Notes: generated by a model not told the origin, from the sequence alone. Positions 1-8,199 are shown, counted from the first letter of the stretch. The stretch is DNA of 20,009 nt from Thermoplasmatota archaeon (GCA_016930995.1 JAFGFQ010000059.1:1-20009), one strand, 5' to 3'. Numbers and translations: made by a program.

Positions 1-735
1 CTCAGCAAGGATATCCTCAACAGATTTAAACAACGTACTTACACCTTTGGTGTTCTTATGCGTCACAAGCGGCTCAAGGGCAGCTTGGAACTTCGCAGGA
101 GCGATAATGACCAGATCATAGTCATCAGCAGCGGAGGCAGCTTGAGGTGCCTGCGGCTCTGTATAGCTCAGCTGGATATCAAAACCACCCGCATAGGTAA
201 TCTCATTTTGTAAAGGTGAATATCGGACAGGATAACAGACCACCTTGACAAACGTCACCTGCACATTGTTCTCATTCCGGCCAGCACCAAGATCATAGGT
301 GAACCATGCATCCGGATACAATGCTGTGGCTTCATAGACCACAGGGTCCTTCACATAGGCTGTTCGTTCGGCTAATTGAGAGCGTGGAGCAATACGAGCA
401 GGTACAATCTCGTCTGTTAGTTTCATTGAACCAATATCGTTTGGTGTACATGCCACTTCGATGTTTGTGGATCTGAATGGAATCTGATAGGTCTTCACAT
501 ACAGCGGTAAGATTGGTCGATTTGGTTCTAATAATTGAGTTGTTGCACCATCGAAGTGAATCTCCACAAAACTATCTTTTTGTGTTTGAGTTGGTTGTGA
601 TGCAAAAAGAACCGATGTTGTCTCAGTTTGTATGTTTTGGTCTTGTATGTTTGAGACGTTCGTGCTGAACGCGGCTGCCCCTAGTCCACCAAGGACTAAA
701 ATTCCTACTAGTAGGATTGGTATGAATTTCTTCAT
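1..735 (-). CDS. Secreted C25 (gingipain-like) cysteine peptidase, N-terminal part only
   Basis: The frame is open for 245 codons from ATG at 735 to the window edge, so the C-terminal part is missing. Residues 1-24 form a signal peptide (MKKF, a hydrophobic stretch rich in L, V and G, then AAAFS). Residues of about 40-200 resemble the proregion of C25 peptidases, and YDLVIIAPAKF at 206-216 followed by PLVTHKNTKG is the typical entry into the catalytic domain of this family. The catalytic His and Cys would lie outside the window, so activity cannot be judged. The product is expected outside the cell as a protein-degrading or protein-processing enzyme. An in-frame ATG at 747 is an alternative start (M-G-N-K before MKKF), but the G run between the two ATGs can serve as a ribosome-binding site for 735. 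A TATA box lies at 769-776. The family call rests on remembered family patterns. Confidence 0.75.
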   Translation of the reverse strand, partial: MKKFIPILLVGILVLGGLGAAAFSTNVSNIQDQNIQTETTSVLFASQPTQTQKDSFVEIHFDGATTQLLEPNRPILPLYVKTYQIPFRSTNIEVACTPNDIGSMKLTDEIVPARIAPRSQLAERTAYVKDPVVYEATALYPDAWFTYDLGAGRNENNVQVTFVKVVCYPVRYSPLQNEITYAGGFDIQLSYTEPQAPQAASAADDYDLVIIAPAKFQAALEPLVTHKNTKGVSTLFKSVEDILAE

Positions 736-768
736 TTTATTCCCCATTACTGTATTAATACATAATAA

Positions 769-776
769 TATTTAAA
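769..776 (-). promoter_or_regulatory. TATA box of the C25 peptidase gene
   Basis: TTTAAATA on the minus strand ends 34 bases before the ATG at 735. This spacing leaves a leader of roughly 10 bases that carries AATGGGGA just before the start. The match to the archaeal box A consensus is exact, but no transcription start has been shown. Confidence 0.5.
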
Positions 777-1154
777 TTTAACCCTCCCAAAATAATAATT
801 TGTTGGTTGTAATATCACTTTCTTTGGTATTTTATAGAAGAAGAGATACGTGTATGAGGTAAATAAAAAGTAATAATTTTCTGTTATATGCAGGTTTTAT
901 TCTCCATAAAAAAGGGTTTATGAAAATGTTGCTATTCAATTATTCAACTCCATACCTCTCGTATATAGCTGAATTGGAGAAAATATCAATATTCAGTTGT
1001 ATTTTCTGTATCCTACATCATTTTCCTCAAACAAATATAACAGATTTTTTCAATGCATAAAATATATAAATAAAATAATTATAATTTGACCAACATTTGA
1101 AATAAATCTTAGGGACATTCTCCCATCATAGAAATCGAAACCTCATTTAAAGAT
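777..1154. other. AT-rich intergenic stretch without recognised gene
   Basis: The gap between the C25 peptidase promoter and the end of the ATP-grasp gene is AT-rich and holds no convincing reading frame, RNA gene or clear repeat. T-rich runs on the minus strand at about 1060-1085 could help end the transcript of the ATP-grasp gene. Nothing else is supported. Confidence 0.5.
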
Positions 1155-2390
1155 TCAAATCCGTGAATCACTCTTACGAAATAACCTAGAAAAAAGAGGA
1201 GAAATTGACCGGAATCCATAGAGAAAAAAGGGGAATGGATCATCCCAAGCAAATATGGCATGTTCATTTCTGAAGCTATACGCTCGTATCCATCTAGCAA
1301 TAGATAAAGACCGTGTTCTTACATGTTGTCGAGCTGATTGTATATCTTCGAAGAAATACACCCAGTTGATATTTTTTTGTGAAGAATTAGATGGTATCTT
1401 AGGGAAATCTTCTCCGAGAGCATCCAGGTAGGCTAAATACGGTAGATTGCATCCGTATCGAGATGGGAAGCTATTCTGCATCCAGATGCGAGGGTTCACC
1501 TCGATACACTTCATGCGATTATCTCGAGTATCATATTTGAATTCCGCATCAACGATTCCAAAGTATCCGATATTTTTCATCAAGAAATCGGTAATATCTC
1601 CTAGGAAGGGTTGTTGCACCGACTGAATATAACATCCGTTTCCAGATCCCAAGGGCCATTCTCGAATCCTCTGGTACATGAACCTCCCATGAGGCACGCC
1701 TGTCGTATCAACGTAGGCATTATACCCAAACATAGCCTCGGCGCCACCGGGTATTATTTCCTGCAGCATCATCTGATGGTGTTTCTCAGAAGCTTTTCTG
1801 TAGAATGATATCATTTCTTTTGATGAACAGGCGATGAATAGTTTCGTATGAAAATCAAGTCGAAAATAGGTAGGATACACAGGTTTCACAATACAAGGAT
1901 AGGAAAGCTGTTTTCCTGCGACCGTCGCCTCATCTTCGTCCCGGGGAAAGAACGTGAGCGGATGACAAATATCATACTTCCCCAGAAGATGATAAAACTG
2001 CTGTTTATTTATCAGACTGTTTACTCTGTCATAATCAGCCATCGTGAAATGATAATACTTTTCCAGTCTTGTTCGATGTTTAAGAATCGCAAGTGTTTCT
2101 GTATCACCTGTTGGAAAAAGAACACCTTTTTGAGGTAACCACTCACCGAGACGGAGAAGAAAATCAATATATTCCTCCTCATGATATTTTGGATGTGGGC
2201 AGAGAATTCCGGTAGCATATTTTGAAGAGAAGGCGGCTTGAATCCTATTAACATCGAGAACGACCGTTGGCACGCCTTGCCGACCAAGATTCCGTACTGC
2301 ACCAAGATTAGAGGTCGGATAAATACCAAGAACAAACGCGATAGGTGCCTTACTACGAGCAAAGAACCGTTTCGTTGGATGGATTAGAAT
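1155..2390 (-). CDS. ATP-grasp carboxylate-amine ligase (COG3919-like) with abnormal start
   Basis: The frame encodes an ATP-grasp protein that should join a carboxylate to an amine or thiol using ATP; the substrate is unknown. Visible parts are a Rossmann-like N-terminal segment (VLGIYPTSNLGAVRNLG, then GVPTVVLD), PCIVKP as the nucleotide-binding lysine strand, LQEIIPGG, and IEVNPR, which supplies metal-binding Glu and Asn. The first usual start codon in frame is GTG at 2273, but this would cut away the first strand and glycine-rich loop of the N-terminal domain. The frame stays open upstream to a TGA at 2397-2399 without ATG, GTG or TTG. ATT at 2388-2390, preceded five bases earlier by GGTGAG, is the start proposed here and gives 411 residues. 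The alternative is a frameshift joining it to the ATG at 2401-2403 in another frame. Neighbours give no clue to the pathway. Confidence 0.7.
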   Translation of the reverse strand: MLIHPTKRFFARSKAPIAFVLGIYPTSNLGAVRNLGRQGVPTVVLDVNRIQAAFSSKYATGILCPHPKYHEEEYIDFLLRLGEWLPQKGVLFPTGDTETLAILKHRTRLEKYYHFTMADYDRVNSLINKQQFYHLLGKYDICHPLTFFPRDEDEATVAGKQLSYPCIVKPVYPTYFRLDFHTKLFIACSSKEMISFYRKASEKHHQMMLQEIIPGGAEAMFGYNAYVDTTGVPHGRFMYQRIREWPLGSGNGCYIQSVQQPFLGDITDFLMKNIGYFGIVDAEFKYDTRDNRMKCIEVNPRIWMQNSFPSRYGCNLPYLAYLDALGEDFPKIPSNSSQKNINWVYFFEDIQSARQHVRTRSLSIARWIRAYSFRNEHAIFAWDDPFPFFLYGFRSISPLFSRLFRKSDSRI

Positions 2391-2511
2391 ATCCGCTCAC
2401 CATCCGCTACAAAACTTTTTTGAACAATTCATCAAAGAGAAGACATAGAAAAAAGAAATTAAAATGTATTGTTCTTATGCATCTAACCAAAAGGATGTGA
2501 AATTCTAAATA

Positions 2512-3099
2512 ATGCATCAGAAATACCTTGTTGAGATGAAAAAGAAGCTTCGCCAAGAGATCTCTCGGAAGAGACAGACATTAGCTACCTCTGAAGTCCT
2601 TGAAAAAAGTAACACGATTAAACATCGTCTTTTTGACTCAAAATGGTATCAAGATGCTCACAATATCCTTTTTTATATTTCTTATAACAATGAAGTACAT
2701 ACCCATGAGATGATACGAGAAAGCCTCGAAAAAGGGAAAAACGTGATGGTTCCAAAAATCGATACTCACAATAAAACACTTATTGCCTCACTATTCTCAT
2801 GCTGGGATGATCTCGGTCTCGGCCCCCATTCTATCCTTGAACCGAAAAACGAGTGCGTCAGAGAAGTACCACTCTCATCGATTGACCTCTATATCATCCC
2901 TGGTATTGTCTTTGATGATGAGGGAAACCGGATCGGACATGGCGGGGGTTACTACGATCGATTATTAAAGAAAGAATGTTCAGCTCATCGGATCGGTCTT
3001 GCCTTCGAGCTTCAAATAATCAAAAGGATCCCTGCTGAACCGCATGATAAAAAAGTTGAGAGGATCATAACCGAGGAGCGAACCATTCTTTGTTCTTAG
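2512..3099 (+). CDS. 5-formyltetrahydrofolate cyclo-ligase family protein
   Basis: The 195-residue product matches the family that converts 5-formyltetrahydrofolate to 5,10-methenyltetrahydrofolate with ATP, in the cytoplasm. The N-terminal helix is rich in Lys and Arg (KKKLRQEISRKR), and the C-terminal half has the family signature GIVFDDEGNRIGHGGGYYDR, which forms the ATP and phosphate loop, followed by IGLAFELQ. Length is normal for the family. A second start at ATG 2536 is possible; the first ATG is preceded by GGATGTG about 12 bases upstream and an AT-rich TATA-like stretch near 2456-2465. The gene ends tail to tail with purP, their stop codons overlapping. In archaea the natural pterin substrate of this family is not settled, so the family is sure but the exact reaction is inferred. 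Confidence 0.85.
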   Translation: MHQKYLVEMKKKLRQEISRKRQTLATSEVLEKSNTIKHRLFDSKWYQDAHNILFYISYNNEVHTHEMIRESLEKGKNVMVPKIDTHNKTLIASLFSCWDDLGLGPHSILEPKNECVREVPLSSIDLYIIPGIVFDDEGNRIGHGGGYYDRLLKKECSAHRIGLAFELQIIKRIPAEPHDKKVERIITEERTILCS

Positions 3100-4226
3100 G
3101 TGACGATGTCCCCGAGTCGTCTCGTTTCGACGGCTTTTTTTATCTCCATGGCGATTCGTTCACCATAGCTAATCGAGTCTCCATACAAATAGCCTGAATG
3201 AGGTGTATACTGCGTCAAAGGACTCCCAGGGATTCTCATGGAGACATCAAAGACGACCATTTCCTCTTTGCCTTTATCGGCAACCATCGCACCTTGAAGG
3301 GCAAAGGGACCAATGATCCCTGGCGGGTATTCCTTCTTTGTCGTCTTGACGAATTTTTCCCCCAGGTCAAAGATCGATTCGATGATGGATTCCTTTGTTG
3401 TCGCTGCGATATGCCCTGTCTCAATAATCTTTGGCTTAAGATATTTCAGTACCGCAAGTTGCTCATCAGCGGGGAGCCGAAGCAGACCATCAAGATTTGT
3501 TTGCCTTCGGGTATCAGTCCCCATAATCTCCAGTTCGTCTTCCAAAACTGAGTAAAAATAATTAAAATTAATCTGACTGCCGATCACATATTCCTCGATG
3601 ACCGCTTGATTCAATGCGTCCTCTGTGATCATTTTTTTGCGTAAGAGTTGCTCGGATTTCTTCTTAAAATCCTCATAACTTGAGGCAAAGAAAAAGGCAC
3701 GCTCATACCCACGGATGGCTTCATTGACCTTGACAATCGCAAGCCGATCGATATCATGGGGTGATGCAAACAACTGCGGATAGCGGATCCCTGCCTTCTG
3801 CAACAAATAGTATTGGTTTTTCGGCACGTTCCTTTCTTCCAACTTTAACATGGAACGCGTCCCAAAAATAGGGACCGTGAAAGTATTCTCAATATCAGCA
3901 AAATCAAAATAGACCCAAAAGTACCGATTATGAATAAAAATCGTGTTCTGGTCCCGGAGCTGGTCCTGGATTCGTGGCTCTGTAATCGCACTGAACTTCT
4001 CAAGCACGATGGTCGTATCGACGCATCCTCGACCGTCAGGACGGGTGTTATAATAATGAGTATATGTCTTTTCCCGTCCTTTCTGACAGACGGCAAGGGT
4101 CCGAAAACCATGTTTTTTCGCACCTCGACAGACATCCAGCGCGGAATGCCCGCCTAACACACCGATGGTGATTTCTTTTGGATCATAGGACTCTACCAGC
4201 TTTTGAATCCTCTTACGCTCTATCAT
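3096..4226 (-). CDS. purP: PurP, formate-dependent FAICAR synthetase
   Basis: PurP is the archaeal enzyme that formylates AICAR with free formate and ATP to give FAICAR, the next-to-last step of purine synthesis. The 376-residue product has the expected length and family features: the N-terminal ITIGVLGGHSALDVCRGAKK at about 19-38, AVCQKGREKTY, the ATP-grasp segment AIVKVNEAIRGYERAFF, EEYVIGSQINFNYFYS, and the C-terminal FDVSMRIPGSP that lines the active site. The start ATG at 4226 follows GGGAG and AGGT, a fair ribosome-binding site. It lies 43 bases after thrS and is probably cotranscribed with it. The true PurP signature looks intact, although archaeal genomes also hold PurP paralogues of unclear role, so a paralogue is possible. 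Confidence 0.92.
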   Translation of the reverse strand: MIERKRIQKLVESYDPKEITIGVLGGHSALDVCRGAKKHGFRTLAVCQKGREKTYTHYYNTRPDGRGCVDTTIVLEKFSAITEPRIQDQLRDQNTIFIHNRYFWVYFDFADIENTFTVPIFGTRSMLKLEERNVPKNQYYLLQKAGIRYPQLFASPHDIDRLAIVKVNEAIRGYERAFFFASSYEDFKKKSEQLLRKKMITEDALNQAVIEEYVIGSQINFNYFYSVLEDELEIMGTDTRRQTNLDGLLRLPADEQLAVLKYLKPKIIETGHIAATTKESIIESIFDLGEKFVKTTKKEYPPGIIGPFALQGAMVADKGKEEMVVFDVSMRIPGSPLTQYTPHSGYLYGDSISYGERIAMEIKKAVETRRLGDIVT

Positions 4227-4269
4227 ACCTAACTCCCTTTCCAGGTTATCTGGTTATCAAGGATTATTC

Positions 4270-6132
4270 TTACCCTTTGAACTTCGGCCGCTTTGAAAGA
4301 TATAGTGCGATTGGCAACTTCTGCTGTGGAAAAACCTTGACCCGATCAACAATACAACCATGTAACTCTGAAATCGTATACGACTTCCCATCCTCACCTA
4401 ACTCAGACGAACGAACACGAGGTGAGTAAACCTTTTGTTTTCGTTCTTTTTCACCGATTACTACGATATATGGAACCCATTCTTTTTCTGCATCACGAAT
4501 CTTCCGACCGACACTTTCTTCCCTATCATCAATATCAGCACGAATGAAATAGAATGGCGAAAGTGCGTTTAACTCATTGACGCACTGCTCACAGTCAGAA
4601 ACAAACTCGTCAGCAACCGGGATAAACCGAATCTGAGTAGGGGATAACCAAAGCGGGAACATCGGTTTTTTACCGTGGTTCATTTTAATCGCTTCTCGCT
4701 CAAGCAAAGCATAGATATTCCGGTCAATGCTCCCGGAGATGCTTGTATGTAAGATTAACGGATGCTGTTTCTCACCTTTTTCATCGGCATACGTGATGTT
4801 GAAGCGTTTTCCATTCTCCACATCAATTTGCACTGTTGAGAGAGCGCTTGCCTTCTTCATTGAATCAATGACATTGAATTCAAACTTCATGACAAAATAG
4901 AAATACCGTTCGTTCCAGAGTTCAACAAGGATTGGTTTCCCCGCTATCCGTGCAAGATCCTGAGCAAGCGCTTTGTTATTCTCGTAGAATTCTTTGACGA
5001 ATCTTAAGGCGACCTCAGAATCAAGCTTGAGGGAATCCATCCACTGCATAGAAGTACTAAACTGCCGTTTGAATTCCTCGGTTGCCTGAGGTAGATCTTT
5101 GCAGAACGTATGGAGATCAGGCATGGTAAAGGCGCGAAGTCGTTTCAAACCGCTGACCTCACCACTTTGTTCACGTCGAAAGCTGTAATGCGTCAGCTCA
5201 TACAATCGCAGGGGAAGGTTCCGATAGGAAATGGTCATATCATGAGCAATCATATATTGACCAAAGCATGCGGCAAACCGTAAAAAGAAATCTTTGTCTG
5301 ACTGCACGATATATTGCCGAGCAGGGAACTTCTTCACATACTCGCTTAACGCAGGGTGTTCAAGGTCATACATGATAGGTGTTTCCACCTGCATCCCACC
5401 AATGTCACGCACGATATTATTGATATGCTGCTCGAGAAGTCCTTTGATCATACGACCTTTCGGGTACCAGCGGAAGTTGCCTGAATCACTGGCAGGTTCA
5501 TAGTCCACAAGCTCCTGTGATTGCATCATTTTCACGTGAGGTGGTTCCCCAACGCTCTTTCGAGTCCCGCAACTTTCATACTCATAGAGAAGCTTGAGTT
5601 CCTCATGCTGTGAAAAATCGAATTTCTCGGCATCAATCAGTTCCCCACTCGGAGTAAGAATACACCATTGAGAGATAATCTCTTTTTCTTTTTCTATCGC
5701 TTTTTTTTCTTTTCCCGGGACAATTTCTCTGGAAAGCTCTGAGAGCGGGTGACCTTTGCAGGAAATAGTAAATGCTTTATACCAGCCAAAAGGAGATCGT
5801 TTCACAACAAAATTATGCTTTTTTACCTCCTCCTCAAGTTGTATCAGGATATCTTTACCGGCTTTTGCGCCAGCAAGATCAGATGAAAGATGAGCATAAG
5901 GGTAAAGCATGATGTTTTTTACTTTGAGTTGTTCCGCGGTTTTTACTATCTCACTGGACGCGCCGTCAACTGCTTGTACAGGCGATTTTTCATCGATTTT
6001 TTCAACCGCTATAAACACAGTAAGCGCTTCATCTAGCCGGTCTTTTGTTTTTTTCGTCTCCTCAGGGTGCGAAATCGCCTTTTCTTTGACTTCGTATTCG
6101 ATAAAATCACTATGGATAAGTAATAGTTTCAT
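4270..6132 (-). CDS. thrS: Threonyl-tRNA synthetase, archaeal type
   Basis: The enzyme charges tRNA-Thr. The 620 residues divide into an N-terminal domain of about 140 residues (MKLLLIHSDFIEYEV), the D-aminoacyl-tRNA deacylase-like editing domain typical of archaeal ThrRS that removes mischarged serine, then the class II catalytic core and a C-terminal anticodon-binding domain from about residue 505. The three zinc ligands are visible as C289 (AACFGQY), H341 (DLHTFC) and H462 (LHTSISGSIDR). Motif 2 (SFRREQSGEVSGLKR) and motif 3 (GSIDRNIYALLE) are intact. The start at ATG 6132 keeps the expected editing-domain N-terminus; no strong ribosome-binding site precedes it. purP follows 43 bases downstream. 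Nothing in the protein looks broken. Confidence 0.96.
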   Translation of the reverse strand: MKLLLIHSDFIEYEVKEKAISHPEETKKTKDRLDEALTVFIAVEKIDEKSPVQAVDGASSEIVKTAEQLKVKNIMLYPYAHLSSDLAGAKAGKDILIQLEEEVKKHNFVVKRSPFGWYKAFTISCKGHPLSELSREIVPGKEKKAIEKEKEIISQWCILTPSGELIDAEKFDFSQHEELKLLYEYESCGTRKSVGEPPHVKMMQSQELVDYEPASDSGNFRWYPKGRMIKGLLEQHINNIVRDIGGMQVETPIMYDLEHPALSEYVKKFPARQYIVQSDKDFFLRFAACFGQYMIAHDMTISYRNLPLRLYELTHYSFRREQSGEVSGLKRLRAFTMPDLHTFCKDLPQATEEFKRQFSTSMQWMDSLKLDSEVALRFVKEFYENNKALAQDLARIAGKPILVELWNERYFYFVMKFEFNVIDSMKKASALSTVQIDVENGKRFNITYADEKGEKQHPLILHTSISGSIDRNIYALLEREAIKMNHGKKPMFPLWLSPTQIRFIPVADEFVSDCEQCVNELNALSPFYFIRADIDDREESVGRKIRDAEKEWVPYIVVIGEKERKQKVYSPRVRSSELGEDGKSYTISELHGCIVDRVKVFPQQKLPIALYLSKRPKFKG

Positions 6133-6199
6133 AGAATCGACCCGTAAAACAAATGAATGTTCTTAAAGATAGTGATTCAAAGGATTATATGGGGGAGGC

Positions 6200-6262
6200 G
6201 GCGGAGGTGTATACTCCGTAATTAAAAAATTTTTGTTTTACTTGCAATCCCATCTCTCCGCC
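6200..6262. other. GC-rich inverted repeats between eif6 and thrS
   Basis: In an otherwise AT-rich gap of 245 bases, CGGAG at 6202-6206 and CTCCG at 6214-6218 can form a short hairpin with a seven-base loop. GGCGGAG at 6200-6206 can instead pair with CTCCGCC at 6256-6262. On the minus strand a T6 run at about 6224-6230 lies upstream of the small hairpin. This may mark transcript ending after eif6 or a leader structure of thrS, but it is short and unproven. Confidence 0.25.
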
Positions 6263-6377
6263 TGACAAATGAATATATCATGTTATATAAGAATCTTTCG
6301 AAATTTTTTTTCCTTCTGTTATTATCGGAGATTTCTCCTAAAAAAATTGAGGTGTACACACAAAGGAACACAGAGCA

Positions 6378-7043
6378 CTATTCTAAAAAACCTAATGCCT
6401 CTTCGATCCGCCCCATTTCAATTCCTGTCGTCAATTTCCCGATGATCGCGCCTTTTGAATTCGCGACAAGACCACTCCCAATCATAGGGAACCCATGGTT
6501 CACTGTCCCAATCATCACATCGACCTGGAATACTTTTTCTAATTGTTTCTTCTCCTCGTCAGTCGTCTTTGGATGACAAAGACATCCCTTGTTGGTGACT
6601 ACCGCAGCCATACCAACGGTTCCAAGCGATGCAATAGTGCCCTTCTCGACAGGTACATCAAGAGTCTCACTAATTTTTTTAATAGTTGAATTCTTTAAAT
6701 CAGGGTGAACAAGTGCGCCGTGGTCGTTTGTGAGAATATCATTCCCTGCGGCGTTAATGATATCTTTTATTGGATATACACGAAGACCTTGCTGTTTAAG
6801 AGTACGGAACGTCTCCTGACTTGCAAAAGCAGTCACTATTGCTCCAGAGGAATTACACGTAAGAAGAGAACCGATGATGGTCGAATCCGCTACGTAGAGT
6901 TCTTGAATCTTGGTTCCAAGAACAGTCCCAACCAAATTCTTGGTTTTCTTTGAGAGACTTTTCTGCAGAAACACAACGGAATCGTTCGCTCGGCAATAAA
7001 TCCCAATATTTGGATTTTCATTGAAATCCAAGAGCTGAAGCAT
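6378..7043 (-). CDS. eif6: Translation initiation factor 6 (aIF6)
   Basis: aIF6 binds the large ribosomal subunit and blocks premature joining to the small subunit. The 221-residue length equals that of archaeal family members. The N-terminus FNENPNIGIYCRANDSVVFL and the segment ADSTIIGSLLTCNSSGAIV are typical, and the repeated pattern of G-A-I/V-V stretches matches the five-fold pentein repeat (NDHGALVHPDL, VVTNKGCLCHP, ANSKGAIIG). The gene starts two bases after the L31e stop codon, so it is the last gene of the rps19e-PDCD5-rpl39e-rpl31e-eif6 cluster, a conserved archaeal order. In many archaea the genes for LX (L20a), prefoldin alpha and ftsY follow; here thrS follows instead. Confidence 0.95.
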   Translation of the reverse strand: MLQLLDFNENPNIGIYCRANDSVVFLQKSLSKKTKNLVGTVLGTKIQELYVADSTIIGSLLTCNSSGAIVTAFASQETFRTLKQQGLRVYPIKDIINAAGNDILTNDHGALVHPDLKNSTIKKISETLDVPVEKGTIASLGTVGMAAVVTNKGCLCHPKTTDEEKKQLEKVFQVDVMIGTVNHGFPMIGSGLVANSKGAIIGKLTTGIEMGRIEEALGFLE

Positions 7044-7045
7044 TC

Positions 7046-7699
7046 CTATTCACTTTTTTTCTCCGTTTTCTTTGAAGCAGATTTCTTTTTACTCGCTTTT
7101 TTTTCCGTCCCTTCTTTTTTTGTCTTTCTTTGTGTTTTTGTTTTTTGCTGTGGTGCTTCCTTGGGCTCTTTGGTCCGAGGAGTTTTCTTTTTAGCGGTTT
7201 TTTTTGCTGATGGAGTTGGTTCTTCTTTCGTCTCAGATTCCTCTTTTGGAGCTTTTTCTTTCTTTTTCTTGATTTTGACTTCCCCTTCACCAGTGGGGGT
7301 GATTTCGTATCCTTCAGCACCAGGGACTGCTTCCTCTGCTTTTTCTTCTTCCCTTTTAAGAATCGGAGTTTTTTTCTCTTTTTCTTCTTTAAGAAATTCT
7401 CTACGTGATTTTTTCTCACCAAGCTCTGGGAGGGTTGCTTCGACGACACCGTCTTCAAATTTCACCGCACGGACTCGAATCTTACTAGGGACCCAGAACT
7501 TCCCATGTGTCCAGAGTTGTTTGTTCAAAGAATCATCAATCCAGACGTTTTTCCGCTCCACTTTCATGTGTTTCATAAGAAAATGACGGACATCATCCAC
7601 TGCCCGAGGAGCAGCCCGAGAAGTCGGCCCGATTTTTGCTCGTCTCAGCGGGATAATATAAATTCTTTCGAGTTCTTTTCCTGAATCTTTCTCAGCCAT
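7046..7699 (-). CDS. rpl31e: Ribosomal protein L31e with long lysine-rich tail
   Basis: Residues 1 to about 92 are a normal L31e of the large ribosomal subunit, which sits at the polypeptide exit tunnel (ERIYIIPLRRAK, then RAAPRAVDDVRHFLMKHMK and LWTHGKFWVPSKIRVRAVK). Archaeal L31e is usually about 80-95 residues; this one has 217. The extra 125 or so residues are rich in Lys, Glu, Thr and Pro, acidic-mixed at first (KEEKEKK, EEEKAEEAV) and then strongly basic like a histone H1 tail (SAKKTAKKK, KKASKKKSASKK). ATG at 7699 is chosen over an in-frame TTG at 7708 because the TTG overlaps the L39e stop and AGGT lies eight bases before the ATG. The tail ends immediately before eif6 without a frame break, so it is part of the gene. 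Confidence 0.92.
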   Translation of the reverse strand: MAEKDSGKELERIYIIPLRRAKIGPTSRAAPRAVDDVRHFLMKHMKVERKNVWIDDSLNKQLWTHGKFWVPSKIRVRAVKFEDGVVEATLPELGEKKSRREFLKEEKEKKTPILKREEEKAEEAVPGAEGYEITPTGEGEVKIKKKKEKAPKEESETKEEPTPSAKKTAKKKTPRTKEPKEAPQQKTKTQRKTKKEGTEKKASKKKSASKKTEKKSE

Positions 7700-7704
7700 A
7701 TGTA

Positions 7705-7863
7705 TCAACCTATCTTGAGTTTATTTCTTCGCCAGTTTCTTGTTTTCGGATGTCGAGTAAATCGTCGGTTTGTCCGAATCATGACCCATGCGGGGACCCG
7801 CCGATTGCTTTTCGTTGCTTTGGATAATCGAAGTTTTCTTGCCAATGATTTGTGACTTGACAT
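7705..7863 (-). CDS. rpl39e: Ribosomal protein L39e
   Basis: This 52-residue gene encodes L39e, which lines the exit tunnel of the large subunit. The product starts [20 protein letters not shown], then [14 protein letters not shown] and ends [16 protein letters not shown]; the very basic composition, the RxVPxWVMxRTxR core and RNWRR near the end are hallmarks of the family. ATG at 7863 follows directly on the TAA of the PDCD5-family gene (7864-7866), and the stop lies five bases before the L31e ATG, so all three are cotranscribed and probably translationally coupled. Length is normal. Confidence 0.97.
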   Translation of the reverse strand: MSSHKSLARKLRLSKATKSNRRVPAWVMIRTNRRFTRHPKTRNWRRNKLKIG

Positions 7864-8199
7864 TTATATCCCTCTTCTTCGAATTGTTATATCACGTTTC
7901 TTCGGGAGTATCTTTGAAAGTAAATCCCGTAACTGCTCATCGTTTATTTTATTTTTGAGCCGACCAGATTGTGCAAGCATTATGAGTTGATTTTCTAAAT
8001 TATCTGCAAGTTCTGGACGTGCTGCTTTAATGCGACCAAGGCGCTCTCGGGCATCATCCGTGAGAATCGCACGTAAAAGGAGTTTCTTCTGTTCTTCATA
8101 CTCCTTCTGCTGAGCGTCCTCTAAGTTTTCTTGTGAAAACGCCTGTTGCTGCTGAAGGTCACGCAATTTTTTCTTCCTGATAGCCTCAATATCATCCAT
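7864..8199 (-). CDS. PDCD5-family DNA-binding protein
   Basis: The 111-residue product belongs to the archaeal PDCD5/TFAR19 family, small helical proteins reported to bind DNA whose role in archaea is poorly known. The N-terminal helix is glutamine-rich (RDLQQQQAFSQENL), followed by EEQKKLLLRAILTDDARERL, RIKAARPELADNLENQL and a basic C-terminus (RDITIRRRGI), all in the family order. The length is normal. It stands between rps19e (43 bases upstream) and rpl39e (directly adjacent), its standard place in archaeal genomes, which ties its expression to ribosome production. Confidence 0.93.
   Translation of the reverse strand: MDDIEAIRKKKLRDLQQQQAFSQENLEDAQQKEYEEQKKLLLRAILTDDARERLGRIKAARPELADNLENQLIMLAQSGRLKNKINDEQLRDLLSKILPKKRDITIRRRGI

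Noticed and set aside
777..1154. Possible regulatory RNA or repeat in the long left gap
   Set aside because: Similar short words such as ATTCAACTCC and CTCCAATTC recur in inverted order, but pairing is imperfect and no stable structure or RNA gene pattern was found.
2021..2362. 113-residue minus-strand frame over the 5' end of the ATP-grasp gene
   Set aside because: Its sequence matches no family, while the neighbouring frame continues the ATP-grasp pattern, so this is an out-of-frame shadow.
6280..6576. 98-residue plus-strand frame starting in the eif6-thrS gap
   Set aside because: Two thirds of it is antisense to eif6, and the remainder is low-complexity Phe/Leu; no family match.
7018..7458. 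146-residue lysine-rich reading frame on the minus strand overlapping L31e
   Set aside because: It is a shadow of the low-complexity A-rich tail of rpl31e in another frame and overlaps the eif6 start; no start signal or family resemblance.
7161..7586. 141-residue plus-strand frame opposite rpl31e, rich in Ser and Phe
   Set aside because: It is the antisense of the Lys/Glu-rich tail, which naturally gives Phe/Ser-rich open frames; no ribosome-binding site.
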